The notes below the pieces were generated by a model, which saw only the letters and a program-made list of their open reading frames with translations, was not told the DNA's origin and searched no databases. A stretch of DNA of 64,000 bases from UBA1161 sp002311745 (lineage in GTDB: Bacteria; Planctomycetota; Phycisphaerae; Tepidisphaerales; Tepidisphaeraceae), in NCBI GenBank assembly GCA_050018415.1, contig JBEKAB010000003.1:1-64000 (forward strand). The letters run 5' to 3'. A program made the translations under genes and the position numbers. This document shows positions 45,112 through 53,700 of this stretch, piece after piece (the stretch's first letter is position 1; each line of letters starts with the position of its first letter).

Positions 45112-46107
45112 ATGAACGTCCTGGTCGCCGGCGGAGCCGGGTACATCGGATCGCATGCCGTCAAACGCCTCAAAGAGGCCGGACACACGGCGGTCATCTA
45201 CGACAATCTTTCCCGCGGCCACCGGCAAGTCATCGACATCCTGCAAGTCCCCGCCGTCGTGGCCGAGCTCGACGATAAACCCACTCTGGTCAATGCCCTC
45301 CGCCGCTACCAGATCGACACCCTCATGCACTTTGCCGCCTACGCCTACGTGGGCGAGAGCGTCGAAAAACCGCTCCTGTACTATCGCAACAACGTCGCCA
45401 CCACCATCAGCGTCCTGGAAGCCATGCGGGAGGCAGGCGTCAAACGCTTCGTCTTTTCCAGCAGTTGCGCCACTTACGGCGATCCGGACAAGGTCCCCAT
45501 CACCGAGGACGAGAAAAAATCCCCCGTGTCGCCCTACGGCCGAAGCAAGCTCATGGTCGAGCAGATTCTTCAGGACCAATGGGCGGCCCAGAAAGATTTC
45601 AAATTCGCCTCTTTGCGATATTTCAACGCCGCCGGGGCCGCCATGGACGGCTCTCTGGGCGAGGACCACGACCCCGAAACCCACCTCATCCCCGTCATCC
45701 TCCAGGCGATTCTGGGCGTTCGCCCGGGCATGACCGTCTTCGGTACCGACTACCCCACGCCCGATGGCACCAACATCCGCGACTACATCCACGTGGACGA
45801 CCTGGCGGATGCCCACATCCTGGCGATGCAGCGCCTCCAGGATGGCCAACCGATTTACTGCAACCTGGGCACCGGTTGCGGCTTTTCCGTCAAGCAGATC
45901 ATCGCCGCCGCCGAGAAAGTCACCGGACGCAACGTGCCCGCGACCTACGGCGCCCGCCGACCCGGCGACGCCATCGCCCTCTGGGCTGATCCCTCCCAAG
46001 CCAAAAAACTCCTCGCCTGGGAGCCGAAATACAAGGACCCCGAAACCATCATCCGCTCGGCCTGGAACTGGTTCAGCAAACACCCGCGAGGTTACGCCCG
46101 ATCATGA
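45112..46107 (+). CDS. galE: UDP-glucose 4-epimerase
   Basis: 331 residues from the ATG at 45112, seven bases after AGGAG. Extended short-chain dehydrogenase: NAD-binding GGAGYIGSHA at 7-16, DNLSRGH, the serine of SSSCATYG and the catalytic YxxxK in SPYGRSKLMVEQ near residue 143, plus RYFNAAGA and GTNIRDYIHVDDLADAHI. It interconverts UDP-glucose and UDP-galactose and so can supply the many glycosyltransferases of this window. Its stop codon overlaps the start of a small downstream peptide. Confidence 0.95.
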   Translation: MNVLVAGGAGYIGSHAVKRLKEAGHTAVIYDNLSRGHRQVIDILQVPAVVAELDDKPTLVNALRRYQIDTLMHFAAYAYVGESVEKPLLYYRNNVATTISVLEAMREAGVKRFVFSSSCATYGDPDKVPITEDEKKSPVSPYGRSKLMVEQILQDQWAAQKDFKFASLRYFNAAGAAMDGSLGEDHDPETHLIPVILQAILGVRPGMTVFGTDYPTPDGTNIRDYIHVDDLADAHILAMQRLQDGQPIYCNLGTGCGFSVKQIIAAAEKVTGRNVPATYGARRPGDAIALWADPSQAKKLLAWEPKYKDPETIIRSAWNWFSKHPRGYARS

Positions 46108-46196
46108 CCTGCCGCTGCCAAGAGCTTCTCGGCTGGGCGCTATTGATCGCCTCCCTGGCCATCGGCCTGGGCATGACGATTTTCGCGCCACCCTAA
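46104..46196 (+). CDS. 30-residue membrane peptide coupled to galE
   Basis: A 31-codon frame whose ATG overlaps the galE TGA as ATGA. It encodes a Cys-x-Cys motif near the start (MTCRCQ) and one hydrophobic segment of about 19 residues (LGWALLIASLAIGLGMTIF), ending FAPP. Overlap coupling and the clean membrane helix suggest a real small protein, but nothing is known of its role. It would be missed by ordinary length limits. Confidence 0.5.
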   Translation: MTCRCQELLGWALLIASLAIGLGMTIFAPP

Positions 46197-46202
46197 AAAA
46201 TC

Positions 46203-46961
46203 TCAGCGCTTTTTCCGCGAGAATTTGATCCCCGCCGCCGCTCGCGCGGCCTTGAACGCTCCGAACCATCGCATCGCCGCGCCGTACAGCGCCGGCGCGT
46301 GCCGCCGCACGTCGCTGTCAGAAAGATGCTTGCCCGCCTTTGCCGCCGCGCGAATCGCGGCCAATACCGCCGCCTTGTCCCACTTGAGGCGCTGGCGGAT
46401 TTGCTGCGGCTGGAGTTTGGCCGCCCGCAGCGCTGCATCGTACGCGCCGAAATGCCTCACCGCCGCCGCGTGCAGGCCCGGATCGTCCTGCTGCAGCGCG
46501 CCGCTGTTCATCGCCTCGCCGTCGCGATAACGCGACCTGAACTCAAAGGCGATCGTGTCGCGGTCCCATTTGCGGTATCGGCTGATCTGGTCCGCATCCA
46601 ACCCAGCGGCGTGCAGGGCCCGGCACCATTTTCCAAATAACCGCCCCTGCAGTGCCGCAAATGCCGCCTTGCCCAGTTCATCGCGGCGCTTGGTCACCGC
46701 CGACCAGTGCAGCGCCTCCCCGCGCCGCCGCGCCGCCTTGATCACGCCGATGATTTTCGGCCGCGTCCACCTCGGCCGGCGCAACACCGTTGCGTAATCG
46801 ATTCCCGCCTGCTCGATCGCCCGCCTGAACGAACCGAAGTGATACGCCGCCGCCGAAACCAACGCCTGATGCGTCCGGGACGCAGCGCCGTACGACAGAT
46901 CCCTGCCCGCCTGATGCAATCGCCGAAGCTGCTTAATAATCCGCTGTTTGCTCCACGCCAT
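46203..46961 (-). CDS. Protein of four HNH/homing-endonuclease-associated repeats
   Basis: 252 residues built of four units of about 62 residues. Each begins with a Trp (WSKQRII, WTRPKII, WDRDTIA, WDKAAVL) and ends with a phenylalanine-glycine helix (FGSFRRAIEQAGID, FGKWCRALHAAGLD, FGAYDAALRAAKLQ, FGAFKAARAAAGIK). This is the pattern of the HNH-associated repeat found beside homing endonucleases, thought to bind DNA. No nuclease domain is present. Highly basic. Convergent with the small peptide gene, seven bases apart. Confidence 0.7.
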   Translation of the reverse strand: MAWSKQRIIKQLRRLHQAGRDLSYGAASRTHQALVSAAAYHFGSFRRAIEQAGIDYATVLRRPRWTRPKIIGVIKAARRRGEALHWSAVTKRRDELGKAAFAALQGRLFGKWCRALHAAGLDADQISRYRKWDRDTIAFEFRSRYRDGEAMNSGALQQDDPGLHAAAVRHFGAYDAALRAAKLQPQQIRQRLKWDKAAVLAAIRAAAKAGKHLSDSDVRRHAPALYGAAMRWFGAFKAARAAAGIKFSRKKR

Positions 46962-47044
46962 AGGCCCCCACTATGGCGATCCCATAAGAAAAAACAACGA
47001 TCCAATGCACTCCCCCGCCGCCCCCGCGTTACACTTGCCGATGC

Positions 47045-47740
47045 ATGGCTCCGTCCAGCGGCATCATCAATCTCGACAAACCGCCCGCAATGAGTTCCGC
47101 AGCGGCCGTCAACCGCGTCAAACGCCTCTTGCCGCGCGGCACCAGGATCGGCCACGCCGGAACCCTCGATCCCTTCGCCACCGGCGTCCTGTTGCTTCTG
47201 GTCGGAACCGCCACCAAGTCCAGCCAAGCCCTCATGAACGAGCCCAAAACATACGAGGCGACGGTCAAGCTTGGCGCCACCACGCCAACGGACGATCCGG
47301 AATCCGATGAGCGGCCGACAGCCAATCCGCCCGCGCCCACGATCGAGCAAATCCACAGCGCCGTCGCCGGCCTGGTCGGGCAACTTCGCCAAGTGCCTCC
47401 CGCCTACAGCGCCAAGAAATTGGCCGGTCGCCGGGCGTACAAACTGGCCCGCCGCGGCGCCCAAGTGAATCTTGAACCTCAAACCGTCCGCATCGATGCC
47501 ATCGAAATCCTCGCCTGGCAATGGCCACTGCTGAGACTGCGGATCGATTGCGGCCGCGGCACCTATATCCGCGCCATCGCACGCGATCTGGGCCAGATCC
47601 TGCAAACCGGCGGCTACCTAGTGGAACTTCGCCGCACGCGCATTGGCCCGTTTAGCGTCGACGGCTCAATCACTCTCCAGCAAATACTGCGCGATGGAAT
47701 CACCGCAAGCACAATTCATAAGGCCATTCCAAATAAATAG
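47045..47740 (+). CDS. truB: tRNA pseudouridine-55 synthase TruB
   Basis: 231 residues. Isomerises uridine 55 of the tRNA T-loop. Family motifs: GIINLDKPPAMSSAAAVNRV, then GHAGTLDPFATGVLLLLVG with the catalytic Asp42, YEATVKLGATTPTDD, and CGRGTYIRAIARDLGQIL. It lacks the C-terminal PUA domain of longer TruB proteins and belongs to the short form. It stands apart from nusA/infB/rbfA, its usual neighbours. Confidence 0.95.
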   Translation: MAPSSGIINLDKPPAMSSAAAVNRVKRLLPRGTRIGHAGTLDPFATGVLLLLVGTATKSSQALMNEPKTYEATVKLGATTPTDDPESDERPTANPPAPTIEQIHSAVAGLVGQLRQVPPAYSAKKLAGRRAYKLARRGAQVNLEPQTVRIDAIEILAWQWPLLRLRIDCGRGTYIRAIARDLGQILQTGGYLVELRRTRIGPFSVDGSITLQQILRDGITASTIHKAIPNK

Positions 47741-47934
47741 TTAGCTATTTTACGTTAAAATGGGATAGACACACACCCGCGCCGTATGTTAAAATAGTAA
47801 AGATTTTCAATCGCCGTCGCCGATACACCAAGGTTCGCAGTTTATCCATATTGACGGTAGCACGGATGCTTCCCGAGGTTTGAGCGGGGTCGCGGAGCTA
47901 GGACGTGTCCAACCCCCGATCGGAGCAACCTGCC
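47741..47934 (+). other. Intergenic region before the B12-fold gene
   Basis: 194 bases, AT-rich over the first 70, containing TAAAAT boxes near 47756 and 47786 that could be -10 elements, but no -35 partner is convincing. I see no cobalamin riboswitch: the B12-box consensus is absent. The ribosome binding site CGGAG is at 47921-47925. Confidence 0.4.
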
Positions 47935-48732
47935 ATGAGTCTTTCCATTCCCAGCGTTTCCCTCGCCCAGCGTTACATCGAACCCCTTCTGGCCGGCGAC
48001 CGCATTGAGTGCCGCCGCGTCATCGAGCATGCCCTGTTCGGCGGCGCCACCGCCTACGAGCTGCTGATCGAATTGATCTGGCCGACCATGGAGCAGGTTC
48101 AACTCTTTTATCGCGAGGACCAGATCAGCCGCAGCACCTTGAACCTGGCGACTCGTCTGAACCGCAGCATTACGGACCAAGTCGCCGCCAAACTCCCGCA
48201 CCAGCCGGCCAAGAACAAAAAGGTTCTGATCTTCTGCGGCAACGATGAGCCGGAGGAGCTCGGCGGCCAGATCACCGCGGACCTGTTCGAGGCCGACGGC
48301 TGGACGACACGCTTCGCCGGCGGCGGCGTGCCCGAAGACGAAGTGCTCAAGCTCATCGGTGAATTCCGCCCGGATTTGCTTGTCATGTTCGGCACACTTC
48401 CCAGCGGCGTGCCCGCCGTGCGAAAGTTGATCGACTATCTCCGCGACGTGAACAGTTGTCCGACCATGCAGGTGATGTGTTGCGGCGGCATTTACAAGCG
48501 CGCCGACGGCCTGGCGGAGGAAATCGGCGCCGACCTATTCGCCCCGGACGCCGCCGACGCCGTCAGCGTCGCCAACAACAATCCGACGCGCAAGGCCACG
48601 GTGGATCAGCAAACCGTCGGGCGTACGCGCCGCAGCCGCAAGGCCGCCGCCAGAAAAGCCGCCGCCGCCCAGCGCACCCCCGCCCCGGCCAACGCTTCCA
48701 TCGCCGCCAATATCGCCGCCATCGGCCCCTAA
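47935..48732 (+). CDS. B12-binding-fold protein with histone H1-like tail
   Basis: 265 residues from the ATG at 47935, nine bases after CGGAG. Residues 5-85 are a four-helix cap domain like that of methionine synthase and CarH (IEHALFGGATAYELLIELIW, EDQISRSTLNLATRLNRSI). Residues 90-210 are the Rossmann-like B12 domain (KKVLIFCGNDEPEELGGQI, FRPDLLVMFGTLPSGVPAV, CCGGIYKRADGLAEEIGADL). The cobalt-ligating histidine motif DxHxxG is replaced by DEPEELGG, so corrinoid binding, if any, would be without His ligation. The last 50 residues are Lys/Arg/Ala/Pro-rich (RTRRSRKAAARKAAAAQR) like histone H1. Possibly a DNA-binding sensor. Confidence 0.8.
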   Translation: MSLSIPSVSLAQRYIEPLLAGDRIECRRVIEHALFGGATAYELLIELIWPTMEQVQLFYREDQISRSTLNLATRLNRSITDQVAAKLPHQPAKNKKVLIFCGNDEPEELGGQITADLFEADGWTTRFAGGGVPEDEVLKLIGEFRPDLLVMFGTLPSGVPAVRKLIDYLRDVNSCPTMQVMCCGGIYKRADGLAEEIGADLFAPDAADAVSVANNNPTRKATVDQQTVGRTRRSRKAAARKAAAAQRTPAPANASIAANIAAIGP

Positions 48733-48759
48733 ACCGGCCTATCCACCCAAAAACCGCGC

Positions 48760-48792
48760 GGCCTGCCGACTTCAGTCGGCAGGCCGTTTTCC
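48760..48792 (+). terminator. Strong rho-independent terminator after the B12-fold gene
   Basis: GGCCTGCCGAC (48760-48770) and GTCGGCAGGCC (48775-48785) form a perfect 11-bp stem with loop TTCA, followed by GTTTTCCTT. It ends the plus-strand transcript 28 bases after the stop codon. Confidence 0.85.
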
Positions 48793-48813
48793 TTCTTGGT
48801 TCCCGCGACCCCG

Positions 48814-50649
48814 TCAATACGGGTAGAGATAGATCGACCCGCCGATCACCGCGATCGGCTTTTGTTCGCGCAGCCGCTTCAGCTCCGGACGCTGCCGGTC
48901 CAACTGATAGGTTCCCTGCAACGTGGTGGCGTCCAGGGCCAGGACCGATCCCGGCGGCCTCGGCAGACGCGGGTCGGGCAACGTCGAATCGAACACGCTC
49001 CTGAAATCCTTGATCCCGTAATACAGAGGATCGGCCGCGCCGAAGTAGATCAAATACACTGGATGCTCGGGATGCTCCCTTTGCCAGCGACCCAGCAAGG
49101 GCAGGTCCTGTCCCCACGACAAATTGGAATCGCCTAACAGCCGCAGTCCGCCGCGAGCACCCCCGCACGCCGCGTTGAAAAATGGAATGTAATCCGGAAA
49201 CGCCGCCGCCGTCTCCACGGCCAGCCCCGCCAGCAACGCCGCCACAATAACGACCGTGCTTCGCGGCGCCGCTCGCCACGCCCGCGCCGCCATCACCGCC
49301 GCGAAAATGAACAGAAACGGATACACCTCCAGCACGTGCCGCAGGCCCAGGTTGAGGTGTCCCGCCATGGCCACGGCCATGTAAATCACCGGCCCCACCG
49401 CCGCCGCACACACCGCCCACCGGTCGCATCGCTCCAGCTTCCGCCCGCGCCACAACCACCAACCCGCCGCCAGCACCAACCCCGCCAGCGTCGCCATCGG
49501 CGTCTTGAAGACAAAAGCCGCCGGAAAGTAGTACCACCAACCCCGCTGGCTATACATCCCGCACAAGAACGCGTCCCGAAACAGCGACGTCTCGTACGTG
49601 TACAGAAATCCGAACAGCCATCCCTCCGGCAGCAGTCGATGATCGTACGTCCAGAGCACCGTTCGCGCCACGACGCTGGGCTGCCAACTCGGCCTCCACT
49701 GGGCCAGCTGCGCCGGGGTGTAATTCCGCGGCAGCCCGTGCGCGAGCAAGTCTTCGCGATCCGCGACGATGTTGCAGATGGCCGCGCGATCGAACGGCTG
49801 ATGCCGCTGGCCGCTGATCGAGAAGCGAAACCCGTAGCTCGCCCAGATGCTCGCCCAACCGATCAGCACCGCCCCCGCCCACAGCGCCGCCGCGGCCGCC
49901 AACCGCCCGCCCCTCGTCCGCGCCGTCCACCGGAGCACCTGCCACGGCCGGCCCATCAGCGCCCGCAACCCCAACGCCAGCGCGATCATCCCCACGCACA
50001 GCACGCCCGAAAATTTCATCGTCAGCGCAACACCCAGCAATAGCGACAACGCCGCCCATCGCCAAAAAGTCGCCCGCTCGCCGATGAGCCACGCCGCCGC
50101 CATCACCGCCACCAGCGCCAGAGTCATGGGCATGTCGTTTTTTAGTAGCGGCGAATGCGCCAGAAAATTCGGATCCAGGCTGAACAGACCCGCCGCCACC
50201 ACCGCCGCCCCCGCTCCCGCCAGGCGCCACGCCCACCACCCGATGATGACTCCCAGCAGCACCGCCAGGCCGATCATCCGCAGCCGCGCCGCGTTCAGAA
50301 GCGCATCGGCGTCCACCCCCGGCGTCCGATACAACGCCTGATACGCCACCTTGCACTGCGCGATCATCTCGGATGGCACCAGGTCCCACAGTGCCCCCTG
50401 TTCCTGGATCGGAAGTTTCGTTTTGTCAGTCCCCGCCACCGCGATGAACTTGATCAGGGGCGGATCTTCCGGGTTGCATCGGAAATCCCCATCATGCGTC
50501 TGCACCCACGCCCCCAGCAGACCGATCGTTTCATCCCCGGTCGCGCACTTGCCCAACGACGCCCGCCTGGCCGTCACCGCGAAAATCGTCAGCAGCCCCG
50601 CGCAGCAAACCACCGCCGCGATTGTCTTGCTTGGATCGCGCCACATCAT
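48814..50649 (-). CDS. GT-C membrane glycosyltransferase, PMT/GT39-like
   Basis: 611 residues starting at one of two adjacent ATGs. About eleven membrane helices. The first outer loop has GDETIGLLGAWVQTHDGDFR followed by NPEDPPLIKF, the acidic and HPP-like pattern of dolichyl/polyprenyl-phosphate sugar transferases; later NFLAHSPLLKNDMPMTLALV matches the second conserved loop. The final 110 residues form a soluble domain (GDSNLSWGQDLPLLGRWQRE). Probable sugar transfer from a lipid-linked donor on the non-cytoplasmic side. Lies 97 bases after the giant surface protein gene, which might be its target (speculative). Confidence 0.82.
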   Translation of the reverse strand: MMWRDPSKTIAAVVCCAGLLTIFAVTARRASLGKCATGDETIGLLGAWVQTHDGDFRCNPEDPPLIKFIAVAGTDKTKLPIQEQGALWDLVPSEMIAQCKVAYQALYRTPGVDADALLNAARLRMIGLAVLLGVIIGWWAWRLAGAGAAVVAAGLFSLDPNFLAHSPLLKNDMPMTLALVAVMAAAWLIGERATFWRWAALSLLLGVALTMKFSGVLCVGMIALALGLRALMGRPWQVLRWTARTRGGRLAAAAALWAGAVLIGWASIWASYGFRFSISGQRHQPFDRAAICNIVADREDLLAHGLPRNYTPAQLAQWRPSWQPSVVARTVLWTYDHRLLPEGWLFGFLYTYETSLFRDAFLCGMYSQRGWWYYFPAAFVFKTPMATLAGLVLAAGWWLWRGRKLERCDRWAVCAAAVGPVIYMAVAMAGHLNLGLRHVLEVYPFLFIFAAVMAARAWRAAPRSTVVIVAALLAGLAVETAAAFPDYIPFFNAACGGARGGLRLLGDSNLSWGQDLPLLGRWQREHPEHPVYLIYFGAADPLYYGIKDFRSVFDSTLPDPRLPRPPGSVLALDATTLQGTYQLDRQRPELKRLREQKPIAVIGGSIYLYPY

Positions 50650-50746
50650 CGTGGCGCTATTCTAATTGGCCGCCCACAATTCCCGAAGTGACGAGCCCGG
50701 GGGTGCGTGGCCCCTTCTCGATTTTCCGACGTTGGCGAAGACTTGC

Positions 50747-53700
50747 TCAATCTCCGCAACGGAATTGCTCGTGAAGATCGCGCCCGAAGTAGAAGTGCGG
50801 AGACACAACTGAAGGAATTCCATTGCTGTCGGCGGCCACAAGCGCGTAGCAGCCACTTGGGCTCAGGGATAAACCATCGAAAGTAGCTACACCGTTGACG
50901 ACGGCTTCCGTTAATGTGCCGCTCAATACGGCATTCTTGGGGTGAGTGCCCAGGGACAGCGTCACGCTGGACGTGTCGTTTGTCGCCAGGTTGCCATATT
51001 TGTCGAACAGCGCCACCTCCACGCCAAAGGTCTTGCTGCGCCCGTTGATGCACGGCATGTCCAGGAAGACCATGCGAGTGGCCGCGGCCGGAGTTACGGC
51101 AAAGCTGTTCGAGGTGGCCGCGGCTAGGCAATCATCCGTCGCTTTCAGAGTGTACGTACCGGCTTTGTCCAGCGACAGGTTGCTGAAAACGGCCACGCCG
51201 TTTTGCACTTGCACCCGATACGTGTGCAGGTGTCTCGATTCGCAAGCAGCGCTCAAGGCAAAATCACCGAACCGATCCACGCCACCTGGAAAGCCGCCGT
51301 CCAAGTCGTAGTCGCGATCTCGCTCCTTGGACAATGGGCCCCGGACGTGCAAGATCACGTAGGAGTTGTCGCTGGTGACGATATTGCCGTACTGATCTTC
51401 CACAGCCACGGTCACGGCCGGGCTGATGAGGTTGCCGGCCGTCGTATTGGTCGGCTGCTGGAGGAAAGCGAGCTTCGCCGCTGCCGCAGGCGTGATCGTG
51501 AAACTATTGGAAACGAATCCGCTCAGGCTGTCCGCCGTGTCGGAGGCTGCTAAGGTGTAGGTCCCGGCGGTGTCCAGGGCGAGAACGCTGAATGTCGCGA
51601 CGCCATTGACGGCGTTGGCGCTGAGGATCGAGGCGGGCGTGAAAACGCCGCCTGCTGGCCCGCTGGCAATGGCGAGATTCACGGCAGAATTATCAGCGGT
51701 TTCGACGTTGCCGTATTGGTCCTCGATGGTCACGAACACAGGCGCCATCGTCGTGGCGGCGGTGGCGTCAGCAGGCTGGGTAGTGAAAACCAACTGCGAT
51801 GCCGCTGCCGGCATGATCGTAAAGGGGATGGAGGGAGCACTGCTCAGGTAGTCGTTAGTATCCGAGGCCGTCAGGGTGTAAGTGCCCGCCGTGTCCAGTG
51901 ATAGATTTTCGAACGTAGCCACGCCGTACTGGGCCTGGATCATGGTGATGCCGCTGAGTGTTCCGGGACCACTATTCGCTGACAGGGTTACAAACGAATC
52001 GTCGCTAGTAATAACGTGGCCGAATTGGTCCTCAATTTCCAAGACCACCGACGGGTTGACCGTGCTGCCAGCCGTCGCGTTGCTCGGCTGCTGGATGATG
52101 AGTAGTTGGGTCGGAACCGGGGTGACCGTAAGGCCGACAGTTGTGGATGCAGTCAATGAAACGCCAAGATCTGCATTGCCCCCATCGGTGAGGGTAATAT
52201 TAAGTGAATCCGAGCCAAAGTAGCCGGGGGTAGGCGTGTAGACCAAACCGCTCAACGCTGAGTTAAGGGCAGCAATGGTCCCATTTATCGTCATTGTTGC
52301 GGATTCATTAGAGCCGCTCGTAAATGTCAGGCCGGATGTGGTGCCGAGGCTAAGCTCGCCGTTGGCAACCGCAAGGGTTAGCTGGTCCGCGTTGTCAATA
52401 GAGTTGGGATCATTCACGGTGATGAGATTGTCGCTCGAGAACGACAGAGAACTATTCTCATCGAGCGTAGCCAGCGCTGGCGCCGTTACCGTAAGGTCAG
52501 ATGAAGTCTGAATTTCATTTAGATTTTGCACAGCGTAGCCAAACTTGGGCACGCTCGTACTGCTCTCCACCATTCCGAAAACGTAATAGTTCCCCGGTGG
52601 CAGGTTGGAGGGTGCCCATGAATAGGTTGCCAAACCGCTGCTGCTGAGGCTCTCTGCAATCAGAGCGCCGGTTTCACCGCCTGGCGTGGTGGAATAGTAC
52701 AGCGCAACGGTGTCGTCGGGGTTGGCATTCGTAACGTTATATGTGAGGAGGATGGGCTGCCCGGCTACAGCAATCGTCGGCGCGCTCACTTGCAGCGTGG
52801 GCGATGCCGTGCCACCGATGCCGAAGAACTGCACGGTTCCCAAAGCCTGTGAGTTCGGGATACTGACGGTCCAGTTGCCGGCCTGAGGATCAGATATTCC
52901 AAAAGCAAGTTGTGTAGGCCCGCTTAACTGGCTGACTACATCCACATTACCGTTATCTTGCAGATCGGATTGGGTATAGGTTGTGCCGTCTGGCGCCTGA
53001 ATCTGAACTGGCGCGGTCACATTGTTTGTCCAACTTGCCCCAAGAACGATCCATGGCGTACCTGAGGCGACGGAGAATGTCTCGCTGGCAGGCGGATCTG
53101 TTTGGGGCAGATTCTGTGCGTTAAGAAGACTAGGGAATGAACCATCGAAAGGCACGTGCACGCCAATGGGTCCAAACGTGAATGCGTTACCCCATACATC
53201 CACGTAGTCATTAGAAAGACTCGATGGTTGCAAATTAAGGAGTAGATTCCCATTGGCCAGCGTCACATCTCGCCACCAGGACTGGATCTTGCTGAGCGGA
53301 AGGGAGGCGTCTCCGGTAGCGGACAGAAGCAGATCTCCATTACCGATGGTAAGGTTTGTGCCACCGGAGAATACCCCATCCACGACCGAGAGTTCGCCCT
53401 GGGCAGTAAACACTCTGCTTTCGAAATTCAAACTGGCATTGGTAATCGAGGCGGTCGCTACCGCGCCACCAGCAACGTTCAATGTGCCGGAGCCCGTCAG
53501 TTCCTGGCTGCTGATTGAAGCATTCAAATCCAATGTCGCCAAATCCGTCGTGATGCTTCCACCGAGCCAAGCTGGTAACGAAATCGTTTCATCCGGCCCG
53601 AAGGAGAAATCCAGCAGTCCACTGAATGTGACGGGTCCCTCGGTCAAGTTTGAAACGCCGCCCCCAACTCCTGTGAGAAACACACCTGTATCAAACACTG

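Noticed and set aside
47741..47934. Cobalamin riboswitch before the B12-fold gene
   Set aside because: No B12-box consensus and no suitable stem arrangement seen.
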